From: Candidatus Acetothermia bacterium
GTDB lineage: Bacteria; Bipolaricaulota; Bipolaricaulia; Bipolaricaulales; Bipolaricaulaceae
Length of the DNA stretch: 7,555 nt
Direction of reading: 5' to 3'
Assembly: GCA_011057175.1 (NCBI GenBank)
Contig: DSBZ01000189.1
Span: 1-7,555, forward strand
The position numbers were made by a program, and so were the translations under genes. A model generated the notes under the pieces. It was given only the letters and a program-made list of their open reading frames with translations, made no database searches and had not been told where the DNA came from. This document shows positions 1-6,557 of the stretch, one piece after another. How positions within the stretch are numbered: position 1 is the first letter of the stretch; the number at the start of each line of letters is the position of its first letter.

Positions 1-268
1 CTCACGCAGACTCCAGAGGAAGGACCTCAAGCTCGAGTGGGGCGATGTCCTGCGGGACCTTGGGGAGGTACGGGAAGTGGAGGTTCGCCGTGCCCTGAAG
101 CGCTACGTCCTGCGGCCACCGCTCAAGGGCACCGCGGGCAACGTGTTCCAGGCTGCCGGGGTGGCCATCCCCCCTCCGGCACGAGAGCTCACTCGTGGTG
201 CCAAGACACTTGTCCAGACGTCGTAGTGCCCTGCCGAAGCTCACTTCGCAAAACCAACTGTAGAAGAT
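1..268 (+). mobile_element. probable right end of an insertion sequence
   Basis: The transposase tail stops at 226, and coherent repeat-protein coding begins by about 271-283, so the element's right terminus should fall between roughly 227 and 270. The stretch AAACCAACTGTAGAAGATGG (251-270) is a candidate terminal inverted repeat, because IS1634-like elements often end in an AACTG-type sequence. The left end is outside the window, so neither the inverted repeat pair nor a target duplication can be checked. Exact boundary unknown. Confidence 0.3.
2..226 (+). CDS. transposase C-terminal fragment (IS1634/IS4-like DDE family), 5' end outside window
   Basis: An open frame enters from the left edge and ends at TAG 224-226, giving 74 residues. 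It reads RKDLKLEWGDVLRDLGEVRE, then a basic stretch ending KRYVLRPPLKGTAGNVFQ, then AAGVAIPPPARELT. This pattern (a 'vLrdL..vr.v.v' segment, a short beta-type 'ryvLR..LkG.A..vFqAaGv' segment and a proline-rich tail) resembles the extreme C terminus of IS1634/IS4-type DDE transposases. The catalytic DDE residues would lie upstream of the window. Composition and reading sense are clearly better here than in the overlapping frame +1, which is Gly/Pro/Arg-rich noise. The stop lies about 45 bp before the Asp-rich repeat gene begins to make sense, as expected if the end of an insertion sequence lies between them. The family assignment comes from memory of the C-terminal pattern and is moderate only. 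Confidence 0.5.
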   Translation, partial: SRRLQRKDLKLEWGDVLRDLGEVREVEVRRALKRYVLRPPLKGTAGNVFQAAGVAIPPPARELTRGAKTLVQTS

Positions 269-270
269 GG

Positions 271-1248
271 GTCAAGCCGGTCTGCGGGTGCGTGGATCCC
301 CTCAACCCGGACTCGGATGGGGACGGCCTCCTTGACGGTGAGGAGGACCTCAACCACGATGGGCACTTCGATTTCCTCGTGAGCGACTTCGACTACAGCC
401 ACCACGGCCCGATCCCCGGCCCCGCCTAAGGCGCCCCTCTGGAGACGAATCCCTGCGACCCCGACACCGACCACGATGACCTCACCGACCTCGAGAAGCT
501 GCGCGGGCACACCAACCCCCCAGCGCTCTTCCCGTTCAACCCTACGAACCCCCTCGACCACGACACGGACAACGACTGGCTCCTTGACGGGGAGGAAGTG
601 GCGTGGGTCTGCGTGGAGCTGACGCTGATCGGGCTCGACAACGATCGGGACGGCCTCATCGACGAGGACCCATTTGACCTGATCGACAACGACGGCGATG
701 GGTACGTGGACGAGGACGATCTGGACTTCTACGTCCGGTTCGTGGCGGTGCTCGATCCCACGAACCGCGACTCGGACTCGGATGGGTTCATCGATGGGCT
801 GGATCCGGACCCGTGCAACAGCCAGCCGATCCCGATCGTTCACCCGGTGGTGAAGACGCCGGTGGGCACGGATGAAGACGGCTTCGCGGACGACGATGAG
901 ATCGCGGCCGGGACGGACCCGCGCGACGCAGGCAGCTTCCCGGCTGCGCTCATCTCTCGATCTTGACGGCGTCAGTGATGACCGCCTCTGGCCCACCGAT
1001 GCCGATGGCGACGGGACGGCGGACACGGTGACGATCGACATCGACTCGAACGTGCTGATCGACCTCCGCGTGCAGATCGTCGTGCCGCGCGACGTGTAGC
1101 GAGGGGACTTCGACGGTGATGGGCGGTCCAACGACTGCTGCTACGTGGTATCCTACGCCTTCGCCAACCGCCGGGTCGTCCAGCCGCGGATCACGCCCGT
1201 GATCTACGACTACGGCTGCGACCTTGTGTGGGTTACCTATGTAGGCAG
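271..1248 (+). pseudogene. broken Asp-rich calcium-binding-repeat (thrombospondin type 3-like) surface protein
   Basis: Two frames together carry about ten acidic calcium-loop motifs of the DxDxDG type. Examples are DPLNPDSDGDGLLDGEED, NPCDPDTDHDDLTD, NPLDHDTDNDWLLDGEE, LDNDRDGLIDED, IDNDGDGYVDEDD, NRDSDSDGFIDG, GTDEDGFADDDE, DADGDGTAD and DFDGDG. Such repeats bind Ca2+ in secreted or cell-surface proteins. Frame 1 carries 271 to about 950 but has TAA at 427-429. The sense then moves to frame 2, leaving frame 1 before its stop at 964, and continues as DLDGVSDDRLW through VQIVVPRDV to a TAG at 1097-1099. After that stop frame 2 still makes sense (RGDFDGDGRSND, then VVSYAFANRR and TPVIYDYGC) to about 1250, where it meets the convergent gene. 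No start codon or signal peptide remains; the 5' part was probably removed by the insertion sequence upstream. The true C terminus is uncertain. A few loops (TDHDD, TDNDW) have lost the glycine, which also fits decay. Confidence 0.72.
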
Positions 1249-1677
1249 CTACCGGGCAGGCTCGGGGACGAGGACCTCCGGGCGACTGCACATGCGGCCA
1301 GAGGTCTTGCCCCGCAGGAACCGGTACTCGACGGTGTCGCCGACCTTCAGCTCGGCGTAGAGGGCGCGCGAGACCTCGACCCGCTGAGGGGTCGCCTTCC
1401 CGTTCTCGAGAAGGCTCAGGGTCACGTAGAACGTCTCCTCCTGGACGACGGTGGTCACGGTCGTGGAACCGCCCGATCCGCCCCCGGGGCAGGTCGGGCA
1501 GCCGCTGGACGGGACCGTCGTGGTCACGGTTTTCTCACGGACGACGACCGCCTTGTCGCTCACGGTGGCCGGGAGAGCGACGAGCTCCGCATCGCGGCAC
1601 TCGGAGACGACGACCGCCCCCACGGCGACGATCGCCCCCACGAGCACGAGCATGACGAACAGGCTGAACGGGTTCAT
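1249..1677 (-). CDS. small membrane-anchored protein with C-terminal beta-type domain, unknown function
   Basis: This gene encodes 142 residues. ATG is at 1677-1675 and TAG at 1251-1249 on the minus strand. Residues about 5-25 (SLFVMLVLVGAIVAVGAVVV) form one hydrophobic segment, a signal anchor or uncleaved signal, with little positive charge before it. A Thr/Val-rich stretch and a flexible linker with CPTCPGGGSGGS follow; the CxxC is exposed and could be redox-active or bind metal. The C-terminal 60 residues (FYVTLSLLENG, RVEVSRALYAELKVGDTVEY, FLRGKTSGRM) look like a compact beta domain of the 'V(S/D)..lY..LkvGD.V.vr...G..sG' type seen in short uncharacterised membrane proteins. An ATG start further upstream would run through the divergent helicase gene and is unlikely. 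There is no Shine-Dalgarno; a TACGCT box lies 6 nt before the ATG, so the mRNA may be leaderless. No specific function can be given. Confidence 0.68.
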   Translation of the reverse strand: MNPFSLFVMLVLVGAIVAVGAVVVSECRDAELVALPATVSDKAVVVREKTVTTTVPSSGCPTCPGGGSGGSTTVTTVVQEETFYVTLSLLENGKATPQRVEVSRALYAELKVGDTVEYRFLRGKTSGRMCSRPEVLVPEPAR

Positions 1678-1683
1678 GGTCCG

Positions 1684-1713
1684 AGCGTACTCCGCTCCCC
1701 ATGCTCCGTGCAA
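1684..1713 (-). promoter_or_regulatory. candidate promoter of the small membrane protein
   Basis: On the minus strand a TTGCAC box (1713-1708) and a TACGCT box (1689-1684) are separated by 18 bp, and the TACGCT ends 6 nt before the ATG. The -35 box matches TTGACA only in TTG; the -10 keeps the key T, A and final T. The spacing puts the transcription start at or within a base or two of the start codon. Confidence 0.4.
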
Positions 1714-1749
1714 GGCTCCCCTCTGGGAAGCCGGGCCTTCGGTCCGGGG

Positions 1750-1755
1750 TACACT
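1750..1755 (+). promoter_or_regulatory. candidate -10 box of the helicase-nuclease gene
   Basis: TACACT ends 7 nt before the helicase ATG, which places the expected transcription start on the start codon itself. No clear -35 hexamer is seen 16-18 bp upstream. No Shine-Dalgarno precedes the ATG; the nearest purine run, GGGG at 1746-1749, is upstream of the -10 core. The gene is therefore a candidate for leaderless translation. Confidence 0.35.
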
Positions 1756-1762
1756 TCCGCTC

Positions 1763-4681
1763 ATGGCGAAGATCCTCGACGGGCTCACGGACGAACAGCG
1801 GGAGGCGGTGACCCACGGGAGCGGACCTCTCCTCATCGTGGCCGGGGTGGGGACGGGGAAGACGACCGTGATCACCCGCCGCATCGCCCATCTCATCGCC
1901 CAACGGATCGTGGAACGGCCGAGCCAGCTCCTCGTGTTCACGTTCTCCCACCAGGCGGCCGAGGAGATGCTCGACCGGGCGTTCGAGTGGGTCCGCTACG
2001 CCGCCCTCGACGCGTGGGTTGCCACCTACCACTCGGTCTGCGAGCGCATCCTCCGTGAGAACGCCCCATTGGCCGGGCTGCCCCCGGACTTTCGGATCCT
2101 CGACGAGTGGGACCAGCGGGCCTTCCTCCTCGACCACCTCACCGACCTCCCGTTGCGCACGTTGCGCCCGCGGGCGCTGCGCCAGCCGCTGCGGTTCCTG
2201 TCTCCGCTGCTGTCGTTTATCGGGCGGGCGAAGGACGAGGCGGTGTCGCCGGACGGCTACCGCGAGTGGTGGGAGGGGGCCCAAGCGGGCCTCCCCTCCG
2301 ACGAGCGCGAGCTCCACCGCGAGCTCGCCGACTGCTACGCGGCTTACCAGGAGCTCCTCGAGGGCGAGGGCTTCGTGGACTTCGGCGACCTCATCATGCG
2401 CACGATGCGGCTCCTTGCGGGGCGCCCCGGATTGCGCGCCGAGTATCACCAGCGGTTCCCGTACGTGCTCGCCGACGAGTTCCAGGACACGAGCCGAGCC
2501 GAGCTAGCGCTCGTCGAGCTCCTCTCCGGCCACGGCAACGTGACCGTGGTCGGCGACGACGACCAAGCGATCTACGGGTTCCGCGGCGTGCCGTGGGACA
2601 ACCTCCTCGCCTTCCTGCACAGGTTCCCGCTGGCCAAGGTCGTGGTGCTGACCCGGAACTTCCGCTCGACGCAACGGATCCTCGATGCGTCCACGCGCCT
2701 CATCCGGGCCAATGCCTACCGGCTGGAAGCCCTTTCCCTGCGAGGGGAGATCGGGCACGCCATCACAAAGGAGCTCACCTCTCCCCACGGCCGCGGTGAG
2801 CCCCCCGTCCATCGTCACTTCCCGACCGCGGCGGAGGAAGCGGAGTTCGTGGCCGAGGAGGTGGAGAAGCTCCACGCAGCGGGGGTCCCGCATCGGGAGA
2901 TCGCCCTCCTCTATCGCAACCGCTACCGTCCTGACCCTTACCTGCGGGCGCTCGCCGAGCGCGGGATCCCGTGGACGCTCGCCGGGCGGTACCGGGCGGG
3001 GATGTTCGATCAGGAGGAGATCAAGCTCCTCCTCTCCTTCCTGCGGGCGGTGGCCGATCCCCATGACGACCAGTCCCTCTACCACCTCCTCGGGTCCCCG
3101 ATCTACCGGATGGGGGGGGAGGACCTCGCCCTCCTCACCGCCCGCTCCCAGCGGGCGCACCGGCCCCTCCGCGAGGTCCTGTCCGAGGCCCTCGCCGAGG
3201 GCGCCCTCTCCGCAGGCGGGCAGCAAGTGGGGGAGCGGGCGCTGGCCGACCTCGCTTTCTGCGAGGCCCTTTCCCGCGGCAACCCCACGGGGCGCGTCCT
3301 GTACGCATTCCTGATGGAACGGACCGGCTACCTACAGGTGCTCGCCGACAGCGGCGACCCCGCCGCGGGCCTTGCGCTCGAACACATCGCCGAGTTCTTC
3401 GAACGGGTCGTGCGCCGGTTCGAGGAGGTCGCGCGCCATGACCGGGTGCCGTGGTTCGTGCGCTACGTGGACGAGCTGCGGGAGCTGGGGTGGAACCCGA
3501 TGGTCGGAGAGGCCGAGCCGGGGACGGATGCGGTCCAGGTGATGACCTTCCACCAGGCGAAGGGGATGGAGTTCGACGCCGTGTTCTTGACCGGGCTCGT
3601 CGAGGACTTCTTCCCCGGCCGGGCCTCCCGCCCCGCGTTCGTCTTGCCCCGCGACCTTCGCCTCGACGATCTCCCGGCGGACCTCGCCCATTTCGAGGAG
3701 CAACGGCGCCTGTTCTACGTGGGGATGACCCGCGCCCGGCGGCACCTCTACCTCCTCTCCGCCGACGACTACCGTCCCCCGGGCGAGGTCCCCCGCAAAC
3801 GGGCGGCCAAGATCTCGCGGTTCGTCCTCGAGGCCCTCGGGGAGGACAACCTGGGGGAGCGGGTCGCCGAGACACCAGCCCTGTTCCGGATCCGCCGCGA
3901 GGGGAAGGAACCCGCCCCTCCCGTGCCGGTCCCCGCGGGAGCGGGCCCGCTGCAGCTCTCGTTCCGCCAGGTCGACGACTGGCTCACTTGTCCCCTCAAG
4001 TACCGCTACGTCCATGTGCTGCGCGTCCCGATCCGCCTCCACGCGACCGTGATCCTGGGGAACGCGGTCCATCAGGCGATTCAGGCCTACCACCTCGCCA
4101 AGGTCCAGGGGCGCACGCTCCCCCTGGATGACCTCCACAGCGTGTTCCGCCGCGCCTGGCGTTCAGAGGGGTTCCTCTCCGCAGCCCACGAGGAGGAGCT
4201 CCTCCAGCACGGTGCATCCGCCTTGGAAGCGTTTTACGCGTTCGAGGAAGGTTCAGGAGGACGGCCAGTGTTCGTGGAAAAGTTCTTCGCCTTCAGCGCC
4301 GAGGAGGCGAAGGTGATTGGGTATTGGGACCGGGTGGACCGCCTTCCCGACGGGGCGGTGATCATCGACTACAAGACGTCCGAGGTGGGGGAGGAAGCTG
4401 CCGACCGGCGGGCAGCGGAGTCGCTCCAGCTTGCGATCTACGCCTTGGGCTACGAGCGGATGTTTGGGGAGCGCCCCCGCGAGGTCGAACTCCGCTTCCT
4501 CACCCCGGAGGTCGTCGTCGGCCGCGCGGCGCCGAGCAAGAGGATGCTCCACCGTGCAGCGACGGCGATCCGCGACGCGGCAGCGGGGATCCGCTCCGGT
4601 GACTTCACGGCGAAGCCCTCGTTCGCGTCCTGCTCTTACTGCGCCTACCGCACGATCTGCCCCTCCGCCCTGCCCCTGTAA
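1763..4681 (+). CDS. UvrD/Rep-family helicase fused to RecB-type (PD-(D/E)XK) Fe-S nuclease, AdnA/AdnB-like
   Basis: This is a 972-residue ATP-dependent DNA helicase-nuclease, probably acting at DNA ends in repair or recombination. Superfamily 1A motifs occur in order: Q motif LTDEQREAV (8-16), Walker A AGVGTGKT (27-34, Lys33), Ia VFTFSHQAA, Ic TYHS (88-91), II DEFQDT (238-243), III GDDDQAIYGFRG (264-275), IV NFRSTQRIL, V MTFHQAKGMEFD (594-605), VI YVGMTRARR (652-660). A proline-rich linker (about 715-730) leads to a PDDEXK_1 nuclease. Its marks are GNAVH (His770), GYWDRVD (Asp856), IDYKT (Asp869, Lys871) and LQLAIYA (Gln889). Cys743 together with Cys957, Cys960 and Cys966 (CxxC-x5-C) match the AddB/AdnB-type 4Fe-4S site that clamps the nuclease. 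The frame stays open upstream to 1451, but that part overlaps the opposite gene and is not protein-like; MAKILDGLTDEQ starts just before the Q motif as expected. The GTGKT Walker A and the architecture recall mycobacterial AdnA/AdnB, yet no partner subunit is adjacent. No lesion is visible. Confidence 0.93.
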   Translation: MAKILDGLTDEQREAVTHGSGPLLIVAGVGTGKTTVITRRIAHLIAQRIVERPSQLLVFTFSHQAAEEMLDRAFEWVRYAALDAWVATYHSVCERILRENAPLAGLPPDFRILDEWDQRAFLLDHLTDLPLRTLRPRALRQPLRFLSPLLSFIGRAKDEAVSPDGYREWWEGAQAGLPSDERELHRELADCYAAYQELLEGEGFVDFGDLIMRTMRLLAGRPGLRAEYHQRFPYVLADEFQDTSRAELALVELLSGHGNVTVVGDDDQAIYGFRGVPWDNLLAFLHRFPLAKVVVLTRNFRSTQRILDASTRLIRANAYRLEALSLRGEIGHAITKELTSPHGRGEPPVHRHFPTAAEEAEFVAEEVEKLHAAGVPHREIALLYRNRYRPDPYLRALAERGIPWTLAGRYRAGMFDQEEIKLLLSFLRAVADPHDDQSLYHLLGSPIYRMGGEDLALLTARSQRAHRPLREVLSEALAEGALSAGGQQVGERALADLAFCEALSRGNPTGRVLYAFLMERTGYLQVLADSGDPAAGLALEHIAEFFERVVRRFEEVARHDRVPWFVRYVDELRELGWNPMVGEAEPGTDAVQVMTFHQAKGMEFDAVFLTGLVEDFFPGRASRPAFVLPRDLRLDDLPADLAHFEEQRRLFYVGMTRARRHLYLLSADDYRPPGEVPRKRAAKISRFVLEALGEDNLGERVAETPALFRIRREGKEPAPPVPVPAGAGPLQLSFRQVDDWLTCPLKYRYVHVLRVPIRLHATVILGNAVHQAIQAYHLAKVQGRTLPLDDLHSVFRRAWRSEGFLSAAHEEELLQHGASALEAFYAFEEGSGGRPVFVEKFFAFSAEEAKVIGYWDRVDRLPDGAVIIDYKTSEVGEEAADRRAAESLQLAIYALGYERMFGERPREVELRFLTPEVVVGRAAPSKRMLHRAATAIRDAAAGIRSGDFTAKPSFASCSYCAYRTICPSALPL

Positions 4682-4704
4682 GCGCCATGCGTTCCCACTA
4701 CAAT
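4676..4704 (+). promoter_or_regulatory. candidate aspS promoter
   Basis: TACAAT (4699-4704) matches the -10 consensus at five of six positions. CTGTAA (4676-4681), 17 bp upstream, is only a weak -35 and overlaps the helicase stop codon. Transcription would start near 4711, so aspS can be expressed independently of the helicase gene, with a leader of about 137 nt. Confidence 0.45.
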
Positions 4705-4710
4705 CCGGCA

Positions 4711-4847
4711 ATGGCGTCTCACCGCCGAGTAGATGGAGGACGCCGGGGGAGAAGGGTCGAGGCTGGGCGCACCCACGCCCGTCAAGATCCCCGGCGGTCG
4801 TGGCAGCACCCGCGGCGGTGGACGTGCACAACGGAAAGGAGGAAACG
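4711..4847 (+). promoter_or_regulatory. aspS: GC-rich structured 5' leader of aspS
   Basis: This non-coding gap holds two nested inverted repeats. CGCCGGGG (4741-4748) pairs with CCCCGGCG (4789-4796), and inside it GGGCG (4765-4769) pairs with CGCCC (4776-4780) around a CACCCA loop. A third small hairpin, CACC-CGCGGC-GGTG, lies near 4807-4820, just before the ribosome site. TGGCAGCACCCGCGG (4801-4815) loosely resembles the UGGN...ACCGCGG core of a T-box, and UGGC would suit a tRNA with discriminator G such as tRNA-Asp. However, the core has extra bases and no Asp specifier loop is evident. At this GC content inverted repeats of this size can arise by chance. An ATG at 4711 opens a short frame with no protein-like content. 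Confidence 0.3.
4835..4842 (+). promoter_or_regulatory. aspS: ribosome binding site of aspS
   Basis: AAAGGAGG ends 5 nt before ATG 4848. It is a near-perfect anti-SD match and fixes the aspS start, although the frame is open further upstream into the helicase gene. Confidence 0.85.
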
Positions 4848-6557
4848 ATGCGCAGGGACGGGTGCGGCGAGTTGCGGCGTGAGGCCGCCGGACGGAAGGT
4901 CGTCCTCGCGGGATGGGTCCACCGAGTGCGCAACCTCGGGGGGGTCACGTTCGTGGACCTCCGCGACGCCTCGGGGATCGTCCAGCTTGTCCTGCGCAAC
5001 GGAGCTCACCTCGCTCACGAGGACGTGGTCCGCGTCACGGGCACGGTCTGCCCCCGCGAGGCGCCCAACCCCTCCCTGCCCACGGGGGAGATCGAGATCG
5101 AGGTCGCCGAGATCGAGGTCCTCTCCCGCGCCAAGCCCCTCCCGCTTCCCGTGGCTGACGAGGGGAGCCCGAGCGAGGAGACCCGCCTCCGCTATCGCTA
5201 CCTCGACCTGCGGAAGCCCCGATTGCAGCGGAACCTCCGCCTCCGCCACCGGGCGGCCCTCGCCATCCGAAACTACTTGGACAAGCAAGGGTTCGTCGAG
5301 GTCGAGACCCCGTTGCTCACCCGGTCCACCCCGGAGGGGGCGCGGGACTTCCTCGTCCCGTCGCGGCTCGCGCGTGGCTCGTTCTACGCCCTCCCCCAGT
5401 CGCCCCAGCTCTTCAAGCAGATCCTCGTGACCTCGGGCGTGGAGCGGTACTTCCAAATCGTGCGCTGCTTCCGCGACGAGGACCTCCGCGCTGACCGGCA
5501 GCCGGAGTTCACCCAGCTCGACCTGGAGATGGCGTTCCTCGAGGACCCGGAGGAGCTGTTTCCCCTCCTCGAGGGGCTCGTCGCCCACGTGTTCCGGGAG
5601 GCGATCGGGATCGAAATCGACCTCCCCTTGCCCCGCCTCCCCTACGCGGAGGCGCTCGCCCGGTACGGCTCGGACAAGCCCGACCTCCGGTTCGGGATGG
5701 AGATCGTGGATGTAATAGATCTCTTCCCAAAGCAGTCGGTGCTCGCGGTGTTGCAGGACAAGATCGGGGTGGCACGGGCGTTGCCCGTACCGGGAGGCGC
5801 AGCCAAGTCACGGAGCCAGCTTGCAAAGCTTGCAGAAGCAGCAGAGGGGCAGGGTCTCGACTTGCTGGCCTGGGTCAAGCTCAGCGAGGGGATCAGCTCC
5901 TCGCTCGGGAAGCACGTGTCGGCGGAGATTCTCACCGCGATCGCCGCACGGGCCGGAGCCGAGCAGGGCGACCTCGTCCTCGTGGCTGTTGGGGAGGGCG
6001 GGGTCGTGGAGACCGCCCTGGGGGACCTCCGGCTGCGGCTGGCCCGCGACCTCGGCCTCATCCCGCGGGACCGGTGGTCCCTCGTCTGGGTCGTGGACTT
6101 CCCTCTGTTCAAGGAAGGCGAAGGGCACCTTGATTCAGAACACCACCCGTTCACCTCCCCCCGCAGCGAGGACCTTCCTCTCCTCGAACGCGATCCCCTG
6201 AAGGTGCGGGCCAAGTGCTACGACCTCGTGGTGAACGGGGTCGAGCTCGCCTCCGGCTCGATCCGGATCCACCGTCGTGAGCTTCAGGAGAGGATCTTCC
6301 GCATCCTGGGGATCGGGGGAGAGGAGGCGGAGCAGCGGTTCGGGTTCTTCCTCCGGGCGCTGGACTACGGAGCTCCCCCCCATGGGGGGATCGCGTTCGG
6401 GCTCGATCGGTGGGTGATGATGATGGCCGGTGAACCTTCGATCCGCGAGGTGATCGCGTTTCCCAAGACGACGACCGGCGCTTGTCCCCTCACCGACGCC
6501 CCGGCCCCGGTGGACGAGGGGCAGCTCCGGGAGCTCGGCCTGCGGCTGGAACCATAA
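4848..6557 (+). CDS. aspS: aspartyl-tRNA synthetase, bacterial type
   Basis: This enzyme charges tRNA-Asp with aspartate in the cytoplasm, using ATP. It is a 569-residue class IIb synthetase, near the usual 580-600 of bacterial AspRS. An N-terminal OB-fold anticodon-binding domain (about 15-100) contains VVLAGWVHRVRNLGGVTFVD and LPTGEIEIEV. The catalytic domain follows: motif 1 region GFVEVETPLLTRSTPEGARD (148-167), LPQSPQLFKQ (182-191), motif 2 FRDEDLRADRQPEFTQLD (208-225, Arg209) and motif 3 GIAFGLDRW (514-522, Arg521). A bacterial GAD-type insertion domain occupies roughly 285-410. The C-terminal core has NGVELASGSIRIH, where many relatives have NGxExGGGSxRIH. Leu30 sits where non-discriminating AspRS of Pseudomonas carries His31, which suggests a tRNA-Asp-specific enzyme; that is inference. 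The start is set by the strong ribosome site. The stop is TAA, and its last bases overlap the presumed ATA start of the next gene. The gene is intact with no lesion. Confidence 0.97.
   Translation: MRRDGCGELRREAAGRKVVLAGWVHRVRNLGGVTFVDLRDASGIVQLVLRNGAHLAHEDVVRVTGTVCPREAPNPSLPTGEIEIEVAEIEVLSRAKPLPLPVADEGSPSEETRLRYRYLDLRKPRLQRNLRLRHRAALAIRNYLDKQGFVEVETPLLTRSTPEGARDFLVPSRLARGSFYALPQSPQLFKQILVTSGVERYFQIVRCFRDEDLRADRQPEFTQLDLEMAFLEDPEELFPLLEGLVAHVFREAIGIEIDLPLPRLPYAEALARYGSDKPDLRFGMEIVDVIDLFPKQSVLAVLQDKIGVARALPVPGGAAKSRSQLAKLAEAAEGQGLDLLAWVKLSEGISSSLGKHVSAEILTAIAARAGAEQGDLVLVAVGEGGVVETALGDLRLRLARDLGLIPRDRWSLVWVVDFPLFKEGEGHLDSEHHPFTSPRSEDLPLLERDPLKVRAKCYDLVVNGVELASGSIRIHRRELQERIFRILGIGGEEAEQRFGFFLRALDYGAPPHGGIAFGLDRWVMMMAGEPSIREVIAFPKTTTGACPLTDAPAPVDEGQLRELGLRLEP

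Noticed and set aside
271..960. CRISPR-like or tandem DNA repeat
   Set aside because: The periodicity is at the protein level (acidic loops); the shared DNA words such as ACTCGGATGGG are short and irregularly spaced.
241..1131. Long minus-strand open frame opposite the repeat gene
   Set aside because: It is the complement of Asp codons (rich in Val, Ile and Arg) and lacks domain features; the plus strand carries clear DxDxDG repeats.
271..1248. Stop-codon reassignment or readthrough to explain TAA 427 and TAG 1097
   Set aside because: TAA and TAG end intact genes in this window, and the same gene also has a frameshift, so decay or error is simpler.
1451..1762. In-frame 104-residue N-terminal extension of the helicase gene
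   Set aside because: It overlaps the opposite-strand gene, is Thr/Ser/Pro-rich without family likeness, and MAKILDGLTDEQ at 1763 sits where helicases of this family start.
1535..4138. Long open frames on the minus strand under the helicase gene
   Set aside because: Arg/Gly/Pro- or Glu/Val-rich mirror translations typical of GC-rich DNA, with no motifs and full overlap with a well-supported gene.
4741..4796. Rho-independent terminator between the helicase gene and aspS
   Set aside because: The inverted repeat is not followed by a T-run and lies downstream of the presumed aspS transcription start.
4431..4847. In-frame extension of aspS into the helicase 3' end
   Set aside because: Arg/Ser/Pro-rich shadow sequence; the strong ribosome site and the AspRS N terminus fix the start at 4848.
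4711..5430. Open frame starting at ATG 4711, close behind a TACAAT box
   Set aside because: The translation is Arg/Ser/Pro-rich with no family likeness and runs through aspS in another frame; the ATG near the transcription start looks accidental.
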